A stretch of DNA of 64,000 nt, from positions 406,204,565 to 406,268,564 of the forward strand of contig NC_053392.1 in the NCBI RefSeq assembly GCF_905171765.1, read 5' to 3'. Within the stretch, counting starts at the first letter, position 1, and every line of letters begins with the position of its first letter. Of the stretch, positions 11,473 through 20,936 are shown one piece after another. Under the pieces are notes generated by a model that did not search any database, was not told where the DNA came from, and saw nothing but the letters and a program-made list of their open reading frames with translations. The position numbers were made by a program, and so were the translations under genes. The stretch is from Bufo bufo (Eukaryota > Chordata > Amphibia > Anura > Bufonidae).

Positions 11473-13161
11473 ACAGCCTCGGGTTAGTAGTTTTCCGACG
11501 GTCTTTTGTTTCTGAGGAAAGAAGGACAGACATTAATGAAATGAAAAATACAAATGTGATAGCACTCTACATCCAGCAATTTGCCTCCATGCTGGATGAG
11601 GCATTGGTGTACATTTTGGCCAAAGCGTAGTAAGCCACTCACCACGTCAAGGTCGCCTCTATTTGAGTGGTCCCTAACTAGTTCCTACCTGTTCATGGGC
11701 CATGACAGCCACACAAAATCCACGGAATGCAGGTCAGCATGCACGCCAAGCACACTTTGCTTTTAACCCCGTCCGGTGCCATTACAGCTTTCATCGGATC
11801 CAGGGATGCAAGTACCAACATGCACGCTGAGCCCACCATATACTTCTCCTGGAGCCAAATGGCTACTGGTAGGTTCTATATAAGCAGACTCAGTTTTATA
11901 CTGACTTTAAAACCAGCCTCCAGGACAGATTGACTGGTCAGGTGTGCAATGACTCCAAGGAGATCGCCAGGCCTCCAATATATACTGCAAAGAAAAAATG
12001 TGGGGAATTGGGTCAGCACAACCTGTATGTGGTGTACATCACTATGGCGAAATACATATACAAACGAAAAATACAAATGTGATAGCACTCTACATCCAGC
12101 AATTTGCCTCCATGCTGGATGAGGCATTGGTGTACAGGTAGGAACTAGTTAGGGACCACTCAAATAGAGGCGACCTTGACATGGTGAGTGGCTTACTACG
12201 CTTTGGCCAAAATGTACACCAATGCCTCATCCAGCATGGAGGCAAATTGCTGGATGTAGAGTGCTATCACATTTGTATTTTTCGTTTGTATATGTATTTC
12301 GCCATAGTGATGTGCACCACATACAGGTTGCGCTGACCCAATTCCCCACATTAATGAAATGACCCCTCTCCCTACAAAAAAAAAAAACCCACGCCTACGG
12401 CGAGCCTCAGGAGGACGGACCTGACGAGTAGTTCCTCCTAGCTGCATAGGCTCGTCTAAGTCCGTACAGACTAACTGCTGCTTGGGAGGGGTTACCAATT
12501 GCTCCGGTTTTTTCAACCTGTCCCTAAGGCGTCTATCTATTCGGATAGAAAGGGACATAACCGCATCAAGGGAAAAGGGGGTCTCATATAATGCAAGCGC
12601 ATCCTTAACCCTTTCGTATAACCCAGAGCAGAACTGACTCCTGAGAGCCGGGTCGTTCCATTGGGTATCCGTAGCCCACCTACGGAATTCAGAACAATAC
12701 TCCTCTACCGGCCGCTCTCCTTGTAAGAGTCTCCGTAATCTTGATTCAGCCAGTGCGATTCGGTCAGGGTCGTCATATATGAGACCCAAGGCCCCGAAAA
12801 ACTCATCCACTGACCGAAGAGCCTGGGAATCAGTAGGTAAAGAGAACGCCCAGGACTGCGGGTCCCCCTGCAGCAGGGAAATAACAACCCCCACCCGCTG
12901 TTCTTCATTACCAGAGGAGTAAGGGCGCAGTTTAAAATATAATTTACAGGCCTCACGGAATGTCAAAAACTTGTCCCTTCCCCCAGAAAATCTGTCAGGG
13001 AGAGGGACCTTGGGTTCCGCAACAACCTGGTTACCAGTAGCAACCGCTGGGCTTGCGGTCAGTTGTAATTGCTGCTGTTGCTGAAGGACCGACGCCTTCA
13101 ATCCTGCCACCTCCAAAGACAGGCCATGAAATTGTTTGGACAGAGCAGCAATTTGATCCAT
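11473..13161 (-). pseudogene. gag: Gypsy 1 gag (interrupted)
   Basis: Starts at 13161 (MDQIAALSKQFHGLSLEVAG), 82 bp from the 5-prime LTR. A glutamine-rich stretch is followed by the gag core: PLPDRFSGGRDKFLTFREAC, LLQGDPQSWAFSL, RPVEEYCSEFRRWATDT and FCSGLYERVKDAL. The C-terminal CCHC zinc knuckle is recognisable as C-x2-C, then G-H-F-I-N-V-C, but its first half is blurred by an expanded T run (12377-12388 on the plus strand) and the 803-bp insert falls inside it. The rest continues at 11530-11473. The protein would form the particle that packages the RNA. Confidence 0.85.
11545..12347. mobile_element. 803-bp fold-back insertion with 15-bp target duplication in Gypsy 1 gag
   Basis: Both sides carry acattaatgaaatga (11530-11544 and 12348-12362), and the duplication is confirmed by the gag frame (GHFINVC). 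The right part is a hairpin: 12000-12136 faces 12137-12347. A partial copy of the same unit (gatagcactctacatccagc, then a gatgaggcattggtgtac stretch) opens the insert at 11545. There is no coding capacity. A 15-bp duplication is longer than that of cut-and-paste or LTR elements and would suit a LINE-mobilised RNA, but neither end has a clear tail. I cannot name the family. Confidence 0.7.
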
Positions 13162-13179
13162 ACTGGATTCTAAGTAGGT

Positions 13180-13210
<31 letters not shown>

Positions 13211-13242
13211 TTTTACCTACACAAAATAAGGGCCAGATATAA
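13162..13242 (-). other. Gypsy 1 leader between 5-prime LTR and gag
   Basis: Contains an A-run at about 13182-13206 followed by T-run, giving a perfect small hairpin (ggtaaaa ... ttttacc). The primer-binding site should touch 13242, but I cannot match it to a tRNA by eye. Confidence 0.4.
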
Positions 13243-13874
13243 TGTAATGACCGGCGACACGCACAGGGAGGGAAAAGGGAAAGCCCTGCCCAAGGGAGAG
13301 GGAAAGGTGGTGACCCCTAACTCACCTTGCGGCTGGCACCTGACTGCCCTGACGTCCCTAGACGGGTTCCTCACCCGTGCGGCGATCACGTGCCTAAACC
13401 CTGGCTTTCCCTAAAATGAGCCCTAGATAGTGAACGGGCCGGTGGGATCGCTAGTCCGCACTAAGAGGGAAACACCAGGGAGAGGACAGACAAACACATA
13501 CACCCAGGTGGGCGACCACAATAGACCACAAAGGTCCAACAGGGATCCGGAGGGTAGCGTTCTGGACCAACTACCAGAGAACACAGCAACACAGCTCCAG
13601 AGGGTCAGAATAGATGTCCAGGCAAAAAGCTCTATATCTGGCAACCAGAGAAGTGTGAGAGGGGAATATAAGGAGGTTTGGGAGTGCTGGACAAGGAACA
13701 GCTGAGGAGAAGGAGCTACGGATCCCTGAGTGAGCCAAAAGGGTTTGCAAAGCAAACCCAGAAAGCTACCATAAGGAAACAGCCCTATCTTACATAGAGC
13801 GTGCAGCCAACCGCTGCGACTTCCTGACCCCGGGTATAACGGAGTCAGGCGTGGTTCTTGACACCCTCGTGACA
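13243..13874 (-). repeat. Gypsy 1 right LTR, complete
   Basis: 632 bp, tgtaatgaccggcgac at the left and ctcgtgaca at the right. Its open frames are incidental. Confidence 0.88.
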
Positions 13875-13926
13875 TCTGCGTCCTGCATCCCAGCGCCGGA
13901 ACCGGAAGTCCACATATATTACTTTT

Positions 13927-14149
13927 AATGACAGGGTAAATTATTTGGCGCTAGATCTTCTGCAGATACGGGTTTCACACCCCACAAAACAAATTTTTAT
14001 TATTATTAAAGTAATATCCAGGGAGAGTTTCTGCTGAGCCAATGTATCTCAGCCTATAGTGTGTCATAAAAGTTGAGTACTGTGCTATTCATGAAAATGT
14101 TTTCACACCCCATTATGTATATAATATAACTATGTAAAATAAATAATAT
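13927..14149. other. Non-coding spacer
   Basis: AT-rich sequence between the L1 target duplication and the Ngaro-type element. No open frame and no repeat ends seen; together with 2198-2352 it was continuous before the L1 insertion. Confidence 0.4.
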
Positions 14150-14515
14150 TTGTGGTAGAGGCTAAAGGCAAATAACGAGGAGGAGCACCTACGCCTGCCC
14201 TAAGTTGGCTGAGTTGTGCCTGGAGCCATGAGCGAGGGAAAGCCTAGCAGTGGGCATACCCTAAAGGGAACTTAAAAAGAAAAAAAGGGGGGGGGAAGCG
14301 GGTGTGAACAGGAATCGCCCAGAGGAGTCGGGAACCGGCGCTTAAGAGGGGTCAGACGCCCCTCCCACAAATTCAGGCTGACATTTCAGCCTTCCAACTT
14401 GTGGGAGAGGCTAAAGGCAAATGACGAGGAGGAGCACCTACCCCTGCCCTAAGCTGGCTGAGTTGTGCCCGGAGCCAGGAGCGAGGGTAAGCCTAGCAGT
14501 GGGCAAAAAGAAGCG
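14150..14515. repeat. Split direct repeats A, B, A of the Ngaro-type element
   Basis: Copy one of A starts gaggctaaaggcaaataac (14158), copy two gaggctaaaggcaaatgac (14407); they differ at few positions. Between them at 14301-14399 lies B (agaggagtcgggaaccggcg), which is found again at the opposite end (20852). A in copy one is followed by a short poly-A/poly-G stretch (14270-14297). Confidence 0.85.
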
Positions 14516-14551
14516 AGGAGACCGGAGCAGTGATAAATCATTTAATTCCCC

Positions 14552-15445
14552 TCAGAGCACGAGATTACAAAAAGCCTGGAACATCTCGACATTTGGGTTT
14601 GGAATGTACCTCGTAAAACAAGAGGATCGCCAACGACCCATTTTTTTAATCACGTGGGCCGGGACTCCATTTTTAGAAGCTGCAGAAGCAGCCCCAATAC
14701 GGAATGAGTGCCCAGTGATGGCAAGTGGGTTATACCCGAGACCTGAAGCCAGCGTCCTGATATGAGATATGAACTGAACAGATGACAGAAAACTCCCGTG
14801 GAAAGGCAACAGCGGGCCTTCAGGGGGAGCATCTTGCAGCAGTGCTAGCAATTGTTTGAGGACCATGACCGGACACCAAACATTGGAGGTTATGAAAAAC
14901 TTGACCTCGGTGGGAGGCCTGTGCTGGCTGGTCTTGGTGGAAGGTAAACGGAGGACAAAATGGTCCTGGGTCCAGAACAATTGCTGCCTCTGCAAACCCT
15001 GGTGCTTGGAGGTAATGCTAGTGAACTCGCCTGGCCCAAGGAACCCCTAAAATCCGAGGTACATAGCTGCCTTAATGACCAAGCTGGGAGAGTGCCCAAA
15101 AGGATGACCATCCAACGCGAAGGAAAGTCTCCTAAACATCTCACCGGAGACAGGCTGTCTTCGGCCAGGAGAAGCATCCCCGCTCTTCTATATTCCCCTA
15201 AGTGCAGCCTTGACTGCATGTACCGAAAAAATAGAACCTCCGCCCGGACTGTGAAGCATGGAACAGTGCTGGATTCCAGCTAAGTACAGCTTAATAGTAT
15301 TATAAGACAGCCTGAGGTGGAGATGACAATTGGCGATGAACACCAAAATGTAGGAGATGTCGTCCAAGGAACCTTGTGGGTGAGACCTGGAGAATTCCTT
15401 ATAAATTTTAAGGCCGGCTTGGTAATTTCCTGGCAGTGTTGGAGG
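14552..15445 (-). pseudogene. Tyrosine recombinase of the Ngaro-type element (broken)
   Basis: The last 147 codons are open (14995-14552). They contain the catalytic GHSFRIG (His and Arg) and GRWRSSCFTRYI, which carries the Trp/His position and the nucleophile Tyr. Upstream, in the same reading sense, 15445-15000 gives an N-terminal core-binding domain (YQAGLKIYKEFS, YNTIKLYLAGIQH). The first catalytic Arg, normally in a GFLRPGEF-type motif, is Gly here (GFLGPGEFTS), and stops lie just before it. The enzyme joins the circular cDNA to the target. This copy would be inactive. Confidence 0.85.
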
Positions 15446-15661
15446 AGAGGGAATGTTCTACCAGGTTCCTGGCGTATGTAAGGAGGGTCTTTAATCCATC
15501 ACCAGGGAATTGAAGGCTGGGGTAGGGGACCCCGTGGGATCTACTTCTGGCATCACCTGGAAAAAAAGGGGGTAATTAAAGCGGGACAGAGCATCCGTAG
15601 CTACATTCTCGACTCCTGGGATGTAACTACAAACAACATGAAAGTTATGGGAAAGGGAGAG

Positions 15662-17051
15662 CTAAACTAGTCTGCGGAGGAGGGACATGATCTTGAGTGA
15701 TTTCGCCCTGCCTTTCAAGATAATGTTGACCAGAGCTTGATTATCGGTGACAAACATCACAGGCGCATTGGCCCACTGATGTCCCCAAACTTGGGCAGCC
15801 GCCACAATAGGGTAAAGTTCTAGGAGGGAAGAGGAGCTCAGACCTTCGGGTTCCGACCGGACTTCTACGGGCCACTGACCAGCCATCCAATGCGACCCAA
15901 AAATAGCTGCAAACTCGAGGGACGTAGCTGCATCAGAAAAAACGGTGGGGTGTGACGGCCCCCAAAAAGGCACAAAAAGGGAAATGCCGTTCCACGAGGA
16001 TAGGAACAGTGACCACATGGCCAAGTCCGCCATGGCATGGCTGTCCAGATGGACGATGCTGTCCTGGTCAGGAGCCAAAGGCAGCAACTGGAGCAGCCTG
16101 GAGGTGAACGCCCTGCCCTGTGGCATGATCCTGGAGGCGAAATTGAACCGCCCCAACAAGGATTGAAGCTCAAACCTGGAAAGGTGGCCCGAGGACACAG
16201 CGTGGGAAATCACTGCCCGGCAACTAGCAAGTTTCTCCTCCGGAAGGCTGGCCTCCATGCGGATGGAATCCAAGATGATGCCTAGAAAATTCACCCTATT
16301 GGCGGGACCCTCGGTCTTAGCGTGGGCTACCGGGACCTGCAGGCTTGAAAAAATTTGGAGCAGAGTAGCCAGATTGCCCGACCCACCACGCGGACCCTCG
16401 ATGATCAGGAAATCATCGAGGTAGTGGATGACCGTAGGCAAACCGTCATGATGAAGGAGGATCCAATGCAAAGCCTTGGTAAATTGGTCGAACAACCATG
16501 GACTACTCTTAGAACCAAATGTGAGTCTATTCGCAAAATAGTAGCGACCAGCCCATTTAAGACCGTAGTATCCCCATAAATGCGGTGAAATAGGAAGGAG
16601 CTTGAAGGCATCTGCAATATCCGCCTTCGCCAACCAGGAACCCCTGCTGGAGATCGCAATGGACTTTATTGCCTCATCAGTAGAGGAATATTGCATCGAG
16701 AATTCCTCTGATGGGATGAGTGAATTGACGCTGGGTGTGGCAGAAGCATGAGGAGCGGACAGATGGTAATTAATTGTTTTTTATTGGATGATTTTTTAGA
16801 TACCAGGCCGATAGGGTTAATACACCAGGAAGAAAAAGGAATAACTTCAAGCGGGCCAATGAGGAAACCCTTATCAACCTCTGACTGGAGCAACTCTTCA
16901 ACTGCCGCCGGGTCCCCAGAGGCAGACCGCAAGTTAGCACCCTCCCAAGACGTCTGAGGAAGGGCAATAAGGCCCGTGTGAAAGCCTTCCGCAAAACCAG
17001 ACAACAGGAATTGCACAAACCCTCTGTCATGACGATCCCGCAGAAGGACAC
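15662..17051 (-). pseudogene. Ngaro-type reverse transcriptase and RNase H (frameshifted)
   Basis: The first part (17016-16700) reads LLQSEVDKGFLIGPL and SSWCINPIGLVSKKSS. After a frameshift near 16700 the main frame (16696-15662, 344 codons) has WLAKADIADAFKLLPI, LTFGSKSSPWLFDQF, the catalytic IHYLDDFLII, and NRVNFLGIILDSIRMEASLP, then RNase H with FSDAATS, LLELYPIVAAAQVWG and FVTDNQALVNI. Catalytic residues are intact. The pairing of an RT of this kind with a tyrosine recombinase instead of an integrase is what defines the group. One frameshift separates it from a continuous ORF. Confidence 0.87.
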
Positions 17052-17079
17052 CTAGCAGATCAAGATTAATGTCGGCTAG

Positions 17080-18222
17080 TCAGGACTGCTTGGCATACCT
17101 CTTGGGACAGGCGGAACAAGGGTGAGCCCTGAAGCACAATGAGCAGATGTGGAGAGCCCTGCAGCCATTGAAGACACAACCGCTCGCACTAAAGTTGTTA
17201 CAGACCTGGCTTCTACCCAGGTACACTATGGGGCGACCAAGCTTGACAACACAGGGGGCGCCCAGCTGGGAACCCGAGGGGCCAGGCAGGGACCTATCCT
17301 GAATAGGGTTGACAGAGTTAGGACACCAGTTTGAGGAGTGAAATATGGACTGGCACACTGTACATGAAGGAGCCCTGATACCCGCAAAGTGGCGGCAGAA
17401 AAGCTCCATGTCGATGTTGGCCCAGTTGGTGACAAACTGGAATTGAACCAGAGCAGCCGCAGCCTTAGCCGAGAAGGAGCGGTGGTCATCGTAAAACGAC
17501 GAGCCACCATACTTGTGCCCCAGATCGGTGACAAGGTAGAGATAAGAGTCTAACTCCTCTCTCCTTTCAGGCTGAGCTGAACAAATGATGTCCCTAAAAA
17601 GACTGAATGCCAGCACGAATTCATGGATGGAGAGCTTCCTATTAAGCCTCGCGTCCTTGGCCTTCAGCATGAGAGAGACATCGCCACAGTTAATAACCCT
17701 GTTTTCAGGAACGTCTTGTGAGGCGATGAGGATGGATGCCAAGTTCACATCCTTCCCAGCCAAAATATCTTTTTTGATACCATCCGGAATGAAATGGGAA
17801 GGAGCCACCTGGGGGGTGAGACTGGTAATACCTGGCAAAGACACCTGAGAAACAATGGGCACTGCCGGAGGGTCTGACGCTTGGGGTGGCGCGGGGGCCC
17901 AAGACTCCAGCATCATCACCCTGGACTGAATGTCCGCAACCGAGCAGACCAGGGAGTCAATAGTGGATTGTAACTGGGACAGCGACTGCTGAATGGACGT
18001 AATCCCCGACTGGACACCCGACGGGCTCGGGCTGGTCATCAGCAGCTTATACAATTCTGCCTTACGAGCAGAAGCCGGGTGAGGGATCCTCCTTCTGTTA
18101 AGTTCTGCAATCAGCTTTGGAATCGTCCAACTTCTCAGGGACATGGTGCCGGACTGTCCTGAAACAGAAGTTTCAGGGACTGACATGGTGTCATCCACGT
18201 CCGAGGCTCGCGACATGCTCAA
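17080..18222 (-). CDS. Ngaro-type ORF1 (gag-like), intact
   Basis: An uninterrupted 380-codon frame starting at 18222 (MSMSRASDVDDTM). Residues about 30-68 resemble a SAP-like helical motif (WTIPKLIAELNRRRIPHP), followed by a heptad-rich stretch (ITSIQQSLSQLQSTIDSL). The middle contains a conserved block (RKLSIHEFVLAFSLFRDII, YLVTDLGHKYGG). The C-terminus is Cys/His-rich (CTVCQSIFHSSNWC and CSLCFRAHPCSAC), suited to nucleic-acid binding. It ends 28 bp before the RT frame begins. It is the only undamaged retroelement ORF in the window, so this copy may be fairly recent. Function as capsid-like protein is inferred from position. Confidence 0.8.
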   Translation of the reverse strand: MSMSRASDVDDTMSVPETSVSGQSGTMSLRSWTIPKLIAELNRRRIPHPASARKAELYKLLMTSPSPSGVQSGITSIQQSLSQLQSTIDSLVCSVADIQSRVMMLESWAPAPPQASDPPAVPIVSQVSLPGITSLTPQVAPSHFIPDGIKKDILAGKDVNLASILIASQDVPENRVINCGDVSLMLKAKDARLNRKLSIHEFVLAFSLFRDIICSAQPERREELDSYLYLVTDLGHKYGGSSFYDDHRSFSAKAAAALVQFQFVTNWANIDMELFCRHFAGIRAPSCTVCQSIFHSSNWCPNSVNPIQDRSLPGPSGSQLGAPCVVKLGRPIVYLGRSQVCNNFSASGCVFNGCRALHICSLCFRAHPCSACPKRYAKQS

Positions 18223-20835
18223 CCTGCAGAGAAAGAGACACTTCTGGATGATTATGCATGACCGGAAGGTAGAACGACCAGTGCCAGGAGAAGAGAGGCT
18301 TGTGGAAAGTCCGAGTAACGTACCTGAAGTTGCTGGAGAAGACCTGTGAAGATGTTTTTATTTAACCCAACCTAAGCAACGTGTCGGATGAATGGAACCG
18401 CCTAGAACCTGGAAGAAAAAGTAGGACATGCAAACTAACCAGACCCCTAACCAATGCCCGGCCGGTAGGAAGAAAACGGAGCAAAGCCCGGGCGTGCCGG
18501 GAAGTGAGTGCAGAGAGCACGAACGAGCGTGAGGTGGAGGAAGAGGAAACCAGCCTGTAGATGGGCAAAACCTTGAAAACAGGCGACCGGACCCACCGAA
18601 GGTTGTGACGCAAATAGATCGATGACCAATGACCCGTGGAGCCAAGGCGACCCAAGGTGGAGACCGAAAGGTGAACTGAACGAAAGTGACAAGTGAACGC
18701 GGCCTGTGAAAAGCAACCTGAGCGTGCCTAGTCCGGAGGGCATATGCGAACCCTATGGAATCCGAGAGGGCATAGTGCGGAAAGCGAGAACCGAGCAGCA
18801 GGAGTGAAGACGGATGGAGCCTGATAGAATCAGGAGAGGAGACACAAGGAGGAACACAGAAATACCGCACCATGTAGCACCGTGATGGACAGACCTGGCA
18901 GTGCCAGGAAGGGGTGAACCAGAAGGGAACGGGCTTGGGCGAAGCAAGCGTGGAAGTGTGGACAGGGCCTGTGCGGATCAGGAGGAAGATTGCCATGGAT
19001 GGAGAGCCGAAGCCTGGACAAACCCGGCCGACAGCGACAGACCCTGGGACAACCGGGACAGTAGATATGCAGAGAGACCAGACCTGAATGTACCGGGCAG
19101 ACAAGAAAGAACAGAGCCTGGGCGTACCAGGGTGAGACTGATAGCGTGATAGACAGAGCCTGGGCGGACCAGGGGAAGGACACAATAAAAGGAAACTGAA
19201 CATACCCATTCACAGGAGGACAGAACTGATCGAGTCGGGAGGACGAACAACTGAAGAGAGGACGGCCTGGGCGATCCAGGAACAGAGGTAGATACGGGCC
19301 TGGGCGATCCAGTAGACAGAGTTAGATACGAGCCTGGGCGATCCAGGAGACAGAGGTAGATACGAGCCTGGGCGATCCAGGAGACAGAGGTAGATACGAG
19401 CCTGGGCGATCCAGGGGGAATCAGAAAAAACATAAAAACACGAATAAATTAACATGCACCTACAGTCAAACCGACAAAGTCGGCTCTGCTACATCTGCAT
19501 ATCAGTATAGGTGATGGCAGGGATTGTGCAAGTGGCCAGTGTGCTGTGACTGTACCTAGTTCTGTCTATGGCTTAAAGGGCTTCTGTCACCCCACTAAAG
19601 TCATATTTTTTTTTGGGGCTAGTTAAATTACTTATATTGCGATATATGAAAATATAATGGTCTTACTTACTTTGATTCAGCAGTTTCTTCTAAAAACAAA
19701 GTTTTATAATATGTAAATTAGGTCTCTACCAGCAAGTAGGGCGGCTACTTGCTGGTAGCAGCTGCAGAAAACCGCCCCCTCGTCGTGTTGATTGACAGGG
19801 CCAGCCGGGATCTCCTCCTCCGGCCAGCCCTGTCGGCATTTCAAAAATCGCGCGCCTGTGTTCATTCGGCGCAGGCGCTCTGAGATGAGGAGGCTCGCCT
19901 CCTCAGAACTCCCTCAGTGCGCCTGCGCCGATGACGTCTTCTATTTCGGTGATGTCATCGGCGCAGGCGCACTGAGGGAGTTCTGAGGAGGCGAGCCTCC
20001 TCATCTCAGAGCGCCTGCGCCGAATGAACACAGGCGCGTGATTTTTGAAATGCCGACAGGGCTGGCCGGAGGAGGAGATCCCGGCTGGCCCTGTCAATCA
20101 ACACGACGAGGGGGCGGTTTTCTGCAGCTGCTACCAGCAAGTAGCCGCCCTACTTGCTGGTAGAGACCTAATTTACATATTATAAAACTTCGTTTTTAGA
20201 AGAAACTGCTGAATCAAAGTAAGTAAGACCAATATATTTTCATATATCGCATTATAATTAATTTAACTAGCCCAAAAAAAAAATATGACTTTAGTGGGGT
20301 GACAGAAGCCCTTTAATCCTGTGTATTTATTCCCAGGTGAGTAGCATTCATGTGTAAATACAGCCCAGCATGCGCTCCATTGTGTGGATTTCGGACACTA
20401 TGACCGGCTCCTATCAAATACAACATGGAATGTAGAGGTACTGGTTTATGCTGCATACCCATATCTCGAGCAGTGACAGTATGTGTGTGCGATATCTGAC
20501 TTGCAATAAGCAACCGTATAAGACATAGAGAAAACAGGGAGGAGCATGCACAGGTGAGACTGGGCAGGTATGACATGGAAGAACCAGGACACCACCTGTA
20601 AAATTAAAAGCACACATGTCCGATAGTGATCCTCAGCATGCATTCCACGCAACCGGAAGCAGCGCTAAAACAATAGGGAAAACGTGGGCGCCGATCGGAG
20701 GTGCCCTGTAGTGTGGACGAGAATGAGGGAAGAGATCTTACCCGTCCTGGAGACGCGTGCAGGCGGTGTACAGGCGGCGTGCGAGCCCTTAGACGATTCG
20801 GACTGCAGGAGAGATGGCGAGGCGACTCCTTATCC
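18223..20835 (-). other. Long 5-prime leader of the Ngaro-type element with CCTGG/CCAGG repeats
   Basis: About 1.9 kb without the palindrome. From 18890 to 19415 the sequence is rich in spaced inverted motifs of the form cctgggc-n-ccagg; at 19265-19415 they form a tandem array of about five 34-bp units (cctgggcgatccagg, then agacagaggtagatacgag). Open frames across it (for example 19209-18358) lack any domain and follow the repeats; I treat them as non-coding. Confidence 0.55.
19573..20316. mobile_element. 744-bp near-perfect palindrome flanked by TTAA (piggyBac-like MITE)
   Basis: Starts ttaaagggcttctgtcaccc and ends with its complement, with TTAA at both outer edges, the piggyBac target site. 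The two arms (about 19573-19938 and 19950-20316) are nearly identical inverted copies; the apex lies about 19940-19950 between gatgacgtc and gatgtcatc. Each arm gives the same spurious 64-codon frame on opposite strands. It has no transposase. It sits in the leader of the Ngaro-type element. Confidence 0.85.
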
Positions 20836-20936
20836 AGCGGATGTGAACAGAATGCGCCCAGAGGAGTCGGGAACCGGCGCTTAAGAGGGGTCAGACGCCC
20901 CTCCCACAAATTCAGGCTGACATTTCAGCCTTCCAA
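20836..20936. repeat. Split direct repeat B, right copy
   Basis: Matches 14301-14399 over about 100 bp and marks the 5-prime boundary of the Ngaro-type element. Confidence 0.85.

Larger units (their letters stand above)
8098..13874 (-). mobile_element. Gypsy (Ty3) chromodomain LTR retrotransposon 1
   Basis: Right LTR 13243-13874 (632 bp, 5-prime LTR in coding sense) begins TG and ends CA. The left LTR at 8098-8175 keeps only its first 40 and last 38 bp; the middle 554 bp are deleted. The shared 78 bp differ at two positions, both CpG-type transitions, so the copy looks young. A purine tract (complement of tacccccctctc) borders the left LTR at 8176-8190 as expected for a polypurine tract. Flanks tccgc and tctgc are probably a 5-bp target duplication with one change. 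It interrupts the 5-prime end of the L1-like element. Order gag, protease, RT, RNase H, integrase, chromodomain. Confidence 0.9.
2369..13910 (-). mobile_element. Full-length L1-like LINE, minus strand, split by Tc1 and Gypsy insertions
   Basis: Both sides carry the identical 16-bp target duplication cacatatattactttt (2353-2368 and 13911-13926). A poly-T tract at 2369-2375 is the poly-A tail on the minus strand. From the 5-prime end (13910) the element runs through 13875, is interrupted by a Gypsy element (8098-13874), and continues from 8097 with ORF1, ORF2 and the 3-prime tail. Removing the two insertions leaves about 4.9 kb, close to a full L1-type element. ORF1 has the L1-type nucleic-acid binding C-terminal domain and ORF2 has an AP endonuclease followed by RT, which place it in the L1 group. 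All ORFs are damaged. Confidence 0.85.
14150..20936 (-). mobile_element. Ngaro-type tyrosine-recombinase retrotransposon with split direct repeats
   Basis: Coding on the minus strand in the order ORF1 (17080-18222), RT/RNase H (15662-17051), tyrosine recombinase (14552-15445). Ends are split direct repeats: a 115-bp repeat at 14150-14264 and again at 14400-14515, and a 100-bp repeat at 14301-14399 and again at 20836-20936. In coding sense the order is B, ORFs, A, B, A, the arrangement known for Ngaro and PAT elements; DIRS1 itself has inverted ends. The recombinase and RT motifs also fit Ngaro. Insertion is by a circular DNA intermediate, so no target duplication is expected and none is seen. 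A palindrome is inserted at 19573-20316. Confidence 0.85.

Noticed and set aside
18358..19433. Long open frames on the minus strand (up to 283 codons)
   Set aside because: Low-complexity, repeat-driven sequence in the leader of the Ngaro-type element; several overlapping frames are equally open.
19792..20097. Two nearly identical 64-codon ORFs facing each other
   Set aside because: They are the two arms of the palindrome, not a gene pair.
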